DNA of 64,000 nt from positions 310,001 to 374,000 of the forward strand of contig JACPVR010000023.1 of NCBI GenBank assembly GCA_016197405.1. Direction: 5' to 3'. Under the pieces are notes generated by a model. The model made no database searches. It saw nothing but the letters and a program-made list of their open reading frames with translations, and was not told the origin of the DNA. Both the position numbers and the translations under genes were made by a program. Origin of the DNA: Mycobacterium sp. Lineage in GTDB: Bacteria; Actinomycetota; Actinomycetes; Mycobacteriales; Mycobacteriaceae. Each line of letters starts with the position of its first letter. Position 1 is the first letter of the stretch. Shown here one piece after another: positions 25,191-32,317 of this stretch.

Positions 25191-26675
25191 ATGGCCGCCG
25201 GCGATCGTTTCAACGACCGGCTCTCCGACCGGGTCATGGGTGTCGCGATTCTCGCGATCACCGGTATGCAGTTGATGTCGACGCTCGACGGCACCATCGT
25301 CATCGTCGCGTTGCCCCGCATGCAGGCCGATCTCGACATGTCCGATGTCGCCAAGAGCTGGGTCATCACCGCCTACGTGCTGACCTTCGGCGGTCTGCTG
25401 CTGCTGGGCGGGCGCATCGGCGACGCGATCGGGCACAAACGCGCATTCATCTCCGGCGTCGGGGTTTTCACCATCGCCTCGCTGGCCTGCGGGCTGGCCA
25501 CCGAGCCGTACACGTTGATCGTGGCGCGCGCCGTGCAGGGCGCCGGTGCCGCCGTGGCCGCGCCGACGGGACTGGCGCTGATCGCCACCACCTATGCCGT
25601 CGGCCACGCCCGCAATCAGGCGCTGGCGGTGTCGGCGGCCATGCAGGGACTCGGGTCGGTGCTCGGCCTGGTTCTGGGCGGCGCCCTGACCGGGGTGTCC
25701 TGGCGGTTGGCCTTCCTGGTGAACGTGCCGATCGGCATCGTCATCGTCTGGATCGCCGTCACCCGGCTGACCGAGACCCGGACCGAACGCATCAAGCTCG
25801 ACATCACCGGCGCGCTGCTGGCCACCATGGCCTGCGCCTCGGCGGTGCTGGTGTTCACCCAGGGCCCACCGCGCGGCTGGGTCGACCCGTGGGTCATCGG
25901 CGCGGGTGTCGCGGCCGTGGTGTTCTTCATCGCCTTCGTCGTCGACGAGCGCGGATCGGACAACCCGCTGGTACCGCTGTCGATATTCGACAACCGCAAC
26001 CGGGTCGCCTCGTTTGTGGCGTATTTCCTGGCCGGCGGCGTGATGTTGACACTGAGCGTGATGATCGGACTGCTGGTCCAGGACGTGCTGGGGTATTCGC
26101 CGCTGCGCGCCGGTATCAGCTTCATGCCGTTCGCGGCGGCCTTCGTGGTGGGCAATGTGCTGGCCACCCGGTTGGCGCCGCGTGTCGCCCCGCGCTGGGT
26201 GATCCTGGGCGGTGGTCTGCTGGTGCTGGCGGCGATGCTCTACGGGTCGACGCTGGACCGTTCCATCCCGTACTTCCCGGACCTGTTCCTGCCGGTCGTG
26301 ATCGGCGGCCTGGGCATCGGGGTGATCTCGGTGATCCTGCCGCTGTGTCTGCTGGCCAACGTGCGCCCACGCGATATCGGACCGCTGTCGTCGATAACGC
26401 TGATGGTCTTCAACCTGGGCGGCCCGCTGGTGCTCGTCATCGTCCAGGCCGTGCAGACCTCACGGACGCTGTACCTGGGTGGAACCACCGGGCCGGTCAA
26501 GGACATGACATCGGCACAACTCGACGCCCTGGGGCACGGCTACACCTACTCATTGCTGTGGGTCGCCGCCATCGCGGTGCTGGTGGGGGTGGCGGCGCTG
26601 TTCATCGGCTTCACCGCCCGGGATATCGCGCGTGCCCAGGAGACCCGGGAAGCGGTCGAAGCGGGGGAGCTGTGA
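25191..26675 (+). CDS. EfpA-type MFS transporter, tandem copy 2
   Basis: 494 residues, about 14 helices. It aligns with the upstream copy by eye over nearly its whole length: STLDGTIVIVALPRMQ, SWVITAYVLTFGGLLLLGGRIGD, GAGAAVAAPTGLALIATTY, and a near-identical end around TLYLGGTTGPVKDM. It lacks the ~30-residue N-terminal extension of copy 1. Divergence along the whole length points to an old duplication or separate paralogue rather than a recent event. The stop overlaps the next gene by 4 bp. Confidence 0.87.
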   Translation: MAAGDRFNDRLSDRVMGVAILAITGMQLMSTLDGTIVIVALPRMQADLDMSDVAKSWVITAYVLTFGGLLLLGGRIGDAIGHKRAFISGVGVFTIASLACGLATEPYTLIVARAVQGAGAAVAAPTGLALIATTYAVGHARNQALAVSAAMQGLGSVLGLVLGGALTGVSWRLAFLVNVPIGIVIVWIAVTRLTETRTERIKLDITGALLATMACASAVLVFTQGPPRGWVDPWVIGAGVAAVVFFIAFVVDERGSDNPLVPLSIFDNRNRVASFVAYFLAGGVMLTLSVMIGLLVQDVLGYSPLRAGISFMPFAAAFVVGNVLATRLAPRVAPRWVILGGGLLVLAAMLYGSTLDRSIPYFPDLFLPVVIGGLGIGVISVILPLCLLANVRPRDIGPLSSITLMVFNLGGPLVLVIVQAVQTSRTLYLGGTTGPVKDMTSAQLDALGHGYTYSLLWVAAIAVLVGVAALFIGFTARDIARAQETREAVEAGEL

Positions 26676-27349
26676 CGGCCGGCCTGACCCGCGGCCAGGT
26701 ATCGGCCGCCGTCGACCCGCTGGGCTGGCGCCTGGTGCTGGGGGCGATCTACACCCACGTCGGTGCGGTGTCGCTGGCCGCGGCGGCCAACGCCGCCACC
26801 ATCGCCGTCGCCGCGGCCGGACACGACGGTGACGGCCACCTGAGTGCCGACGTGCAGACCGGCGGTGTCCTGTTGCGGTTGCAGTCCTGCGCCACCGGCG
26901 ATGTCACCGAACACGATGTGCATCTGGCGCACCGGATCAGCGGCGCCCTCGCGGAGAACGCACTGCGCACCGAGGCGGGCCCGGTTGCGCTGCAGGCGAT
27001 CGAGATCGCCATCGACGCCCTCGACATCGCCGCGGTGCGGCCGTTCTGGCAAGCCGTCACCGGTTATGCCGACGAGCCGGCACCCCCCGATCTGCCCGAC
27101 ACCGCGCTGGTCGACCCGTTGCGCCGCGGGCCCACCATCTGGTTCCAGCAGATGGATGCCCCGCGGCCGCAACGCAACCGGATCCACCTCGACGTCGACG
27201 TCGCGCCAGAACACGCGCAGTCGCGGATCGCCGCGGCCCTGGCCGCCGGGGGTGTGCTGCTGGACGACTCGCGGGCCCCGGCCTTCTGGGTGCTGGCCGA
27301 CCCCGAGGGCAACGAGGCGTGCATCTGCACGTGGCAGGGCCGCGACTGA
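26672..27349 (+). CDS. Degenerate pterin-dehydratase-like domain fused to a glyoxalase-like (VOC) domain
   Basis: 225 residues. The first ~100 residues follow the fold pattern of pterin-4a-carbinolamine dehydratase, ending in VTEHDVHLAHRISGAL, but the catalytic His pairs of that enzyme are not seen. The second half is VOC-like: an alpha-beta start IEIAIDALDIAAVRPFWQAVTGY, a middle RIHLDVDVAPEH and a final FWVLADPEGNEACIC, the usual end of glyoxalase-like domains. Function is unknown. It is translationally coupled to the second EfpA-type exporter (GTGA overlap), so it may act on a related compound. The N-terminal assignment is tentative, the VOC part firmer. Confidence 0.68.
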   Translation: MTAGLTRGQVSAAVDPLGWRLVLGAIYTHVGAVSLAAAANAATIAVAAAGHDGDGHLSADVQTGGVLLRLQSCATGDVTEHDVHLAHRISGALAENALRTEAGPVALQAIEIAIDALDIAAVRPFWQAVTGYADEPAPPDLPDTALVDPLRRGPTIWFQQMDAPRPQRNRIHLDVDVAPEHAQSRIAAALAAGGVLLDDSRAPAFWVLADPEGNEACICTWQGRD

Positions 27350-27365
27350 CTGACGACCGGCTGGG

Positions 27366-27371
27366 TAGGCT
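27366..27371 (+). promoter_or_regulatory. -10 hexamer TAGGCT before proS
   Basis: TAGGCT ends 8 bp before the GTG start of proS, with no ribosome binding site between; this suggests a leaderless message. Confidence 0.5.
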
Positions 27372-27379
27372 GGCCCGCT

Positions 27380-29137
27380 GTGATCACCCGGATGTCCCAG
27401 TTGTTCCTCCGTACGCTCCGCGACGACCCCGCCGATGCCGAGGTGCCCAGCCACAAGCTGCTCATCCGCGCCGGCTATGTCCGGCAGGTGGGACCGGGGC
27501 TCTACAGCTGGCTGCCGATCGGGCTACGGGTACTGCGAAATATCGAGCGGGTCGTGCGCGACGAGATGGCGCAGATCGGCGGCCAGGAGATCCTGTTCCC
27601 GGCACTGCTGCCGCGCGCACCGTATGAGACCACCAACCGCTGGACCGAATACGGGCCCAACCTGTTCCGGGTGAAGGATCGCAGGCAGAACGACTACCTG
27701 CTGGGCCCGACCCACGAGGAGATGTTCACGCTGGCGGTCAAGGGGGAGTACAGCTCCTACAAGGACTTCCCGCTGATCCTGTTCCAGATCCAGAACAAGT
27801 ATCGCGACGAAGCCCGCCCGCGGGCCGGCATCCTGCGTGGGCGGGAGTTCCTGATGAAGGACTCCTACTCCTTCGACATCGACGACGACGGCCTCAAGAC
27901 GGCCTATCACGCGCACCGCGAGGCCTATCAGAAGATCTTCTCCCGGCTCGGCGTCCGCTATGTGATCGTCTCGGCGGTGTCCGGCGCCATGGGCGGCAGT
28001 GCCTCCGAGGAATTCCTGGCCGAAAGTGAAGTCGGCGAGGACACCTTCGTGCGCTGCCTGGAATCGGGTTATGCCGCCAATGTCGAAGCGGTGCTCACCC
28101 GGGTGCCGGAGTCGCTACCGATCGACGGTCAGGCCGAGGCCGTCGTCCACGTCACCCCGGATGCGCCCACCATCGCGTCCCTGGTGGATTGGGCCAACAG
28201 CGCCGACCTGCCGCAGTTCGGTGGCCGCCAGGTCACTGCCGCCGACACGTTGAAGAACGTGCTGCTCAAGGTCCGCGAGCCGGGCGGTGAGTGGGAACTG
28301 CTGGCCGTCGGCGTCCCCGGTGACCGTGAGGTCGACGAGAAGCGTCTCGGCGCAGCGCTCGATCCGGCCGAGTATGTCCTGCTCGGCGATGCCGACTTCG
28401 CCAAGAATCCTTTCCTGGTCAAGGGATATGTCGGGCCGAAAGCACTGCAGGCCAACGGCGTTCGCTACCTTGTCGATCCGCGGGTGGTCGACGGAACGGC
28501 CTGGATCACCGGCGCCGACGAGCCCAACAAACACGTCGTCGGGCTGGTCGCCGGGCGCGACTTCACCCCGGACGGCACCATCGAGGCGGCCGAGGTCCGC
28601 GACGGTGACCCGTCACCGGACGGTGCCGGCCCGCTGGTCAGCGCGCGCGGTATCGAGATCGGCCACATCTTCCAGCTGGGCCGCAAGTACGCCGACGCGT
28701 TCACCGCCGATGTGCTCGGCGAGGACGGTAAACCGGTGCGGCTCACCATGGGCTCCTACGGCATCGGGGTGTCGCGGCTGGTCGCGGTGATCGCCGAACA
28801 GCACCATGACGAACTGGGGCTGCGCTGGCCGGTCGGGGTCTCACCGTTCGACCTGCACCTGGTGATCGCCAACAAGGACGACGACGCGCGCACCGGGGCC
28901 ACCGAACTGGCGGCCGACCTGGACCGACTCGGGCTGGACCTGTTGTTCGACGATCGCAAGGCCTCACCGGGGGTGAAGTTCAAGGACGCCGAACTGCTCG
29001 GTGTGCCGTGGATCGTCGTGGTGGGCCGCGGCTGGGCCAACGGTGTCGTGGAATTGCGCAACCGGTTCACCGGCGAGACCCGCGAGATCCCGGTCGCCGA
29101 CGCCGCGACCGAGATCAGCGCGGCCGTCACCGCCTGA
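27380..29137 (+). CDS. proS: Prolyl-tRNA synthetase
   Basis: 585 residues, bacterial type with an inserted editing domain (about residues 220-400). Class II motifs are visible: motif 2 around YRDEARPRAGILRGREFLMKD split by loops, motif 3 GSYGIGVSRLVAV near residue 460, and the anticodon-binding domain at the end with DDRKASPGVKFKDAELLG. It charges tRNA-Pro. GTG 27380 (residues start M-I-T-R-M-S) agrees with the M. tuberculosis N-terminus as recalled. It is convergent with the ferritin-like gene, 6 bp apart. Confidence 0.95.
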   Translation: MITRMSQLFLRTLRDDPADAEVPSHKLLIRAGYVRQVGPGLYSWLPIGLRVLRNIERVVRDEMAQIGGQEILFPALLPRAPYETTNRWTEYGPNLFRVKDRRQNDYLLGPTHEEMFTLAVKGEYSSYKDFPLILFQIQNKYRDEARPRAGILRGREFLMKDSYSFDIDDDGLKTAYHAHREAYQKIFSRLGVRYVIVSAVSGAMGGSASEEFLAESEVGEDTFVRCLESGYAANVEAVLTRVPESLPIDGQAEAVVHVTPDAPTIASLVDWANSADLPQFGGRQVTAADTLKNVLLKVREPGGEWELLAVGVPGDREVDEKRLGAALDPAEYVLLGDADFAKNPFLVKGYVGPKALQANGVRYLVDPRVVDGTAWITGADEPNKHVVGLVAGRDFTPDGTIEAAEVRDGDPSPDGAGPLVSARGIEIGHIFQLGRKYADAFTADVLGEDGKPVRLTMGSYGIGVSRLVAVIAEQHHDELGLRWPVGVSPFDLHLVIANKDDDARTGATELAADLDRLGLDLLFDDRKASPGVKFKDAELLGVPWIVVVGRGWANGVVELRNRFTGETREIPVADAATEISAAVTA

Positions 29138-29143
29138 GCGTCG

Positions 29144-29581
29144 CTATTCGGTCCCGCCGGGGAAGGCTTGGGTCTGCGGCCAGACGCCCAGCACCCGACG
29201 CCAGCGGGCCGCCAGCACCGCGGCCTGTGACAGCGCGTCGACCGCGAACGCCCGGTCGGCGTCGCCCTCGGATCCGGCCGGGGTCTGCTCGAGGACGACC
29301 CGCCATGCGGTCGCGGTGTCCTGTTCCATCCGCACCGCCAGGTTCACGGCGTCATCGGGATCGTTGACCGGCTCCGGTAGCTGATAGCCCGCGGCCGGAA
29401 CCGGCGGGGTGATCGAACGCGATGTCAGCATCTCGATGACGGCCTCACGGCGAGCGCGATGCTGCGCGATGGACTGCGACACCAGGTCGTTGACATCGGA
29501 GCGCGAGTGGGCCGACACGATGCCGTACCCGTAGATCGTGGCGTATTCGACCGACAACGCCTGCGACAGTGCATCACTCAT
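29144..29581 (-). CDS. Ferritin-like (DUF4439) protein
   Basis: 145 residues, mostly helical. It begins SDALSQALSVEYATIYGYG, where the Glu-Tyr and spaced His/Glu residues (SQSIAQHRARREAV) look like half of a four-helix ferritin-like bundle. There is no signal peptide. It is known from mycobacteria beside a membrane lipoprotein (Rv2844/Rv2843 by position) and function is unknown. ATG 29581 overlaps the upstream gene's stop by 4 bp. Confidence 0.75.
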   Translation of the reverse strand: MSDALSQALSVEYATIYGYGIVSAHSRSDVNDLVSQSIAQHRARREAVIEMLTSRSITPPVPAAGYQLPEPVNDPDDAVNLAVRMEQDTATAWRVVLEQTPAGSEGDADRAFAVDALSQAAVLAARWRRVLGVWPQTQAFPGGTE

Positions 29582-30090
29582 GACGGTGCCTGGGCCAGGC
29601 TGACGGTGGCCGACGCGGCGCATGACGCCGCGATCGAACCCAGCAGTCCCGCGCGGTATCCGGACAGGCTCGCCACCAGCTTCGTCGCGCTTTCGGCGGA
29701 CCGGCTCAGGGCGTCGCGCACATCATCGACCGACGGCGGTGGGACGGGCGCGCCGGAGGCCGGGGTGCTGCTGGTGGTCGTGGACGTCGGGCTGGGCTGG
29801 CCGGCAACCCGGGCGATCTCGGCGGACAGCGCATCGGCGTGTGCGGCGCGCTCGGATGCGATCTGGCTCAGGGCGCGCGCCACCGGCGGGGCGGCCGCGG
29901 TGGCCGCGGCAAGCGCCATGGCATGGTCGCCGGTGGCCAGGTCCAGCTGCGCGACCAGCACGTCGACCTCGGGAGGGGTATCCGACGAACACGCCGACGC
30001 GGTGAGTGCCAGAGCGGCGATTGCGAGCGCCCCGGCCAACACGTCGCGACGCCTGATGACGCCCTCGAGTGGGGCGGACGGGCTGGGCAC
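29578..30090 (-). CDS. Putative lipoprotein with twin-arginine-like signal, helical
   Basis: About 170 residues. The N-terminus has IRRRDVLAGALAIAALALTASAC: Arg residues before a hydrophobic stretch and a lipobox ending in Cys, so it is exported (possibly by Tat) and lipidated. The mature part is Ala-rich and helical with a Pro/Ser/Thr-rich linker near residue 105. It may itself be a ferritin-like helical bundle partner of the downstream DUF4439 protein, but metal ligands are not obvious. The start is uncertain: GTG 30090 has AGGA seven bases upstream, and GTG 30096 is also possible. It is divergent from rimP. Confidence 0.68.
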   Translation of the reverse strand: MPSPSAPLEGVIRRRDVLAGALAIAALALTASACSSDTPPEVDVLVAQLDLATGDHAMALAAATAAAPPVARALSQIASERAAHADALSAEIARVAGQPSPTSTTTSSTPASGAPVPPPSVDDVRDALSRSAESATKLVASLSGYRAGLLGSIAASCAASATVSLAQAPS

Positions 30091-30170
30091 AGCCACATCC
30101 TGCCATTGCCCACCCTCGACGTGGTTTGCGGCTCGACGGGGTTTTCCTGGCGTATCGTGGAGGGCTGACT

Positions 30171-30190
30171 CCGCGGGCAACGGCCCGCGG
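30171..30190 (+). other. Stem-loop in the rimP-nusA leader
   Basis: CCGCGGGC, loop AACG, GCCCGCGG: perfect 8-bp arms, 39 bp before the rimP start and downstream of a possible -10 (TATCGT, 30153-30158). It would fall in the 5' untranslated part of the rimP-nusA operon mRNA and could serve attenuation or stability. Confidence 0.55.
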
Positions 30191-30229
30191 CCGAGTATTC
30201 GACAGACAATTCAAGATGAGGAGCTCGTC

Positions 30230-30763
30230 GTGACTGAACGGTCCCGGGGGTTGCCCTCACCGCAGCAGGTGACCGAGCTCCTCGGCGCGGACTTCGCTCA
30301 GGCCGGCTATGAGATCGAGCAGGTCACGGTCGAATCGGCGGCCCGCCCGCCGCGCATCACCGTCGTCGCCGACGGCGACACCCCACTGGATCTGGACTCG
30401 GTGGCCACACTGTCCCGCCTGGCATCCGAACGCCTCGACGAAGTACCCGAGATCACCGACGACTACCTGCTCGAGGTCAGCTCGCCCGGTGTGGAGCGCC
30501 CGCTGACCACCGAGAAGCATTTCCGCCGTGCCCGCGGCCGCAAGGTGGACATGGTGCTGACCGACGGCACCGCGCTGAGCGGCCGGGTCGCTGGGATCGG
30601 CGATGGGGTGCTCAAACTGGTCGCCAAGAACCGCAATGACTGGGCGGTGCGTGAGGTGGCACTGTCAGATATCACCAATGCTGTTGTGCAGGTTGAATTT
30701 TCGTCACCCAGCAAGCGGGAGCTCGAGCTGGTGGATCAAGCAGGAAGGGGAACGCAGGGATGA
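30230..30763 (+). CDS. rimP: Ribosome maturation factor RimP
   Basis: 177 residues. The N-terminal alpha-beta domain contains AGYEIEQVTVESAARPPRITVVAD and DLDSVATLSRLASERLDE. The joint ELEVSSPGVERPLTTEKHFRR (seen as YLLEVSSPGVERPL) is the family signature, and an SH3-like C-terminal domain follows. It acts in 30S subunit maturation. GTG 30230 has GAGGAG nine bases upstream. Its stop overlaps the nusA start by 4 bp (ATGA). Confidence 0.92.
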   Translation: MTERSRGLPSPQQVTELLGADFAQAGYEIEQVTVESAARPPRITVVADGDTPLDLDSVATLSRLASERLDEVPEITDDYLLEVSSPGVERPLTTEKHFRRARGRKVDMVLTDGTALSGRVAGIGDGVLKLVAKNRNDWAVREVALSDITNAVVQVEFSSPSKRELELVDQAGRGTQG

Positions 30764-31824
30764 ACATCGATATGGCCGCATTGCACGCCATCGAGGTCGA
30801 TCGCGGCATCCCGGCTGGGGAGTTGCTCGAGACCATCAAGTCGGCATTGCTCACGGCTTACCGTCACACCGAAGGTCATCAGGCCGACGCCACCATCGAC
30901 ATCGACCGCAAGACCGGTGAGGTCAAGGTGATGGCGCGCGAGCTCGACGACGACGGAAACCTCATCACCGAATGGGACGACACCCCGGAGGGATTCGGCC
31001 GCGTCGCGGCGACCACCGCCCGCCAGGTGATGCTGCAGCGCTTCCGCGACGCCGAGAACGAGAAGATCTACGGCGAGTTCGCGGCCCGCGAAGGTGACAT
31101 CGTCGCCGGCGTCATCCAACAGAACGCCCGCGCCAACGCCATGGGCGAGGTGACGCTGCGGATGGGCAGCGAGACCAAGTTCTCCGAGGGTGTCATCCCG
31201 TCCTCCGAGCAGGTCCCCGGTGAGCGCTACGACCACGGCGACCGGCTGCGCTGCTACGTCCTCGGCGTGACCCGCGGCGTGCGCGAGCCCAAGATCCGGT
31301 TGTCGCGCACCCACCCGAACCTGGTGCGCAAACTCTTCTCGCTGGAGGTGCCCGAGATCGCCGAGGGCTCGGTGGAGATCGTGGCGGTGGCCCGCGAGGC
31401 CGGGCATCGGTCCAAGATCGCCGTCGCCTCCAAGGTGCCCGGGCTCAACGCCAAGGGTGCCTGCATCGGTCCGATGGGGCAGCGGGTGCGCAATGTGATG
31501 AGCGAGCTGTCCGGCGAGAAGATCGACATCATCGATTACGACGAGGACCCGGCCCGGTTCGTCGCCCACGCGTTGTCGCCGGCCAAGGTGGTCTCGGTGA
31601 CCGTCATCGACGCGGCGGCCCGCGCGGCCCGGGTGGTCGTCCCCGATTTCCAGCTGTCGCTGGCGATCGGCAAGGAAGGCCAGAACGCCCGGCTGGCCGC
31701 CCGGCTGACCGGCTGGCGCATCGATATCCGCAGTGATGCCGAGCCCGAGGGTGGTGCCGTCGGCGCCCCGCCGGGAGCGGGAACGACGCCCGCACCCCCG
31801 CATCAGCGGCCCCCGGGCAGGTAA
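30760..31824 (+). CDS. nusA: Transcription termination/antitermination factor NusA
   Basis: 354 residues. The order is: N-terminal RNA-polymerase-binding domain (1-105), S1 domain (about 110-180), and two KH domains (about 200-330) with PGLNAKGACIGPMGQRVRNV and LAIGKEGQNARLAARLTGW as GxxG loops. The C-terminal acidic repeats of E. coli NusA are missing, as usual in actinobacteria, and a Pro/Gly-rich tail ends the protein. It modulates pausing, termination and rRNA antitermination. Confidence 0.95.
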   Translation: MNIDMAALHAIEVDRGIPAGELLETIKSALLTAYRHTEGHQADATIDIDRKTGEVKVMARELDDDGNLITEWDDTPEGFGRVAATTARQVMLQRFRDAENEKIYGEFAAREGDIVAGVIQQNARANAMGEVTLRMGSETKFSEGVIPSSEQVPGERYDHGDRLRCYVLGVTRGVREPKIRLSRTHPNLVRKLFSLEVPEIAEGSVEIVAVAREAGHRSKIAVASKVPGLNAKGACIGPMGQRVRNVMSELSGEKIDIIDYDEDPARFVAHALSPAKVVSVTVIDAAARAARVVVPDFQLSLAIGKEGQNARLAARLTGWRIDIRSDAEPEGGAVGAPPGAGTTPAPPHQRPPGR

Positions 31825-31861
31825 GCGCGCCGGGTGGTTCGGAACAGTGCGCCGGTGACGG

Positions 31862-31867
31862 TAGACT
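31862..31867 (+). promoter_or_regulatory. -10 hexamer TAGACT inside the operon, before ylxR
   Basis: TAGACT ends 5 bp before GTG 31873. It supports both that start and an internal leaderless promoter for ylxR-infB. Confidence 0.4.
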
Positions 31868-31872
31868 CAACC

Positions 31873-32238
31873 GTGATCCAGCGCGAGAGTCCGGTCCGCG
31901 CACATCGCCGCATCGAAGGTCCAGTGCGGACGTGTGTGGGCTGCCGGAAGCGAGAGTTGGCCGTCGAACTGCTTCGACTAGTCGCCGTGACGGATGACGA
32001 CGGGGGTAACCCCGCCGTGATCGTCGACACGGCCGGTAGCCTTCCGGGGCGGGGTGCTTGGTTGCACCCCTCCCCGAAGTGTCTAGCCGAAGCGATCCGG
32101 CGGCGAGCGTTCGCACGAGCGCTGCGCATCACCGGTTCACCGGACACCTCCGCGGTGGTCGAGCACGCCAGTTTTCTGGTGCGCGCCGACGGCCGCGGCG
32201 AAACAGAACAGGCAGCGAAGAACATGAGCACACCGTGA
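31873..32238 (+). CDS. ylxR: YlxR-family RNA-binding protein
   Basis: 121 residues. The family motif VRTCVGCRKRE appears at about residue 20 and GRGAWLHPSPKCLAEAIRRRAFARALR later, which fits the YlxR (DUF448) fold. Its place between nusA and infB is conserved in many bacteria. YlxR homologues bind RNA, and one has been reported to influence RNase P; the role here is unproven. GTG 31873 is preferred over an upstream in-frame GTG at 31834 because of the adjacent -10 hexamer and the typical length. Confidence 0.85.
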   Translation: MIQRESPVRAHRRIEGPVRTCVGCRKRELAVELLRLVAVTDDDGGNPAVIVDTAGSLPGRGAWLHPSPKCLAEAIRRRAFARALRITGSPDTSAVVEHASFLVRADGRGETEQAAKNMSTP

Positions 32239-32270
32239 AGTCCCGATGACCATGCGTCATAGCTAAACCC

Positions 32271-32301
32271 GAGGCGCGGCGCCGACCACCGCTGTCGCCT
32301 C
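32271..32301 (+). other. Stem-loop in the infB leader
   Basis: GAGGCG (32271-32276) pairs with CGCCTC (32296-32301), closing a loop that contains GGCGCC. It ends about 17 bases before the infB start. The 79-bp ylxR-infB gap holds nothing else but a possible -10 (TAAACC, 32263-32268). Confidence 0.4.
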
Positions 32302-32317
32302 TAGAGATGGAGATGAA

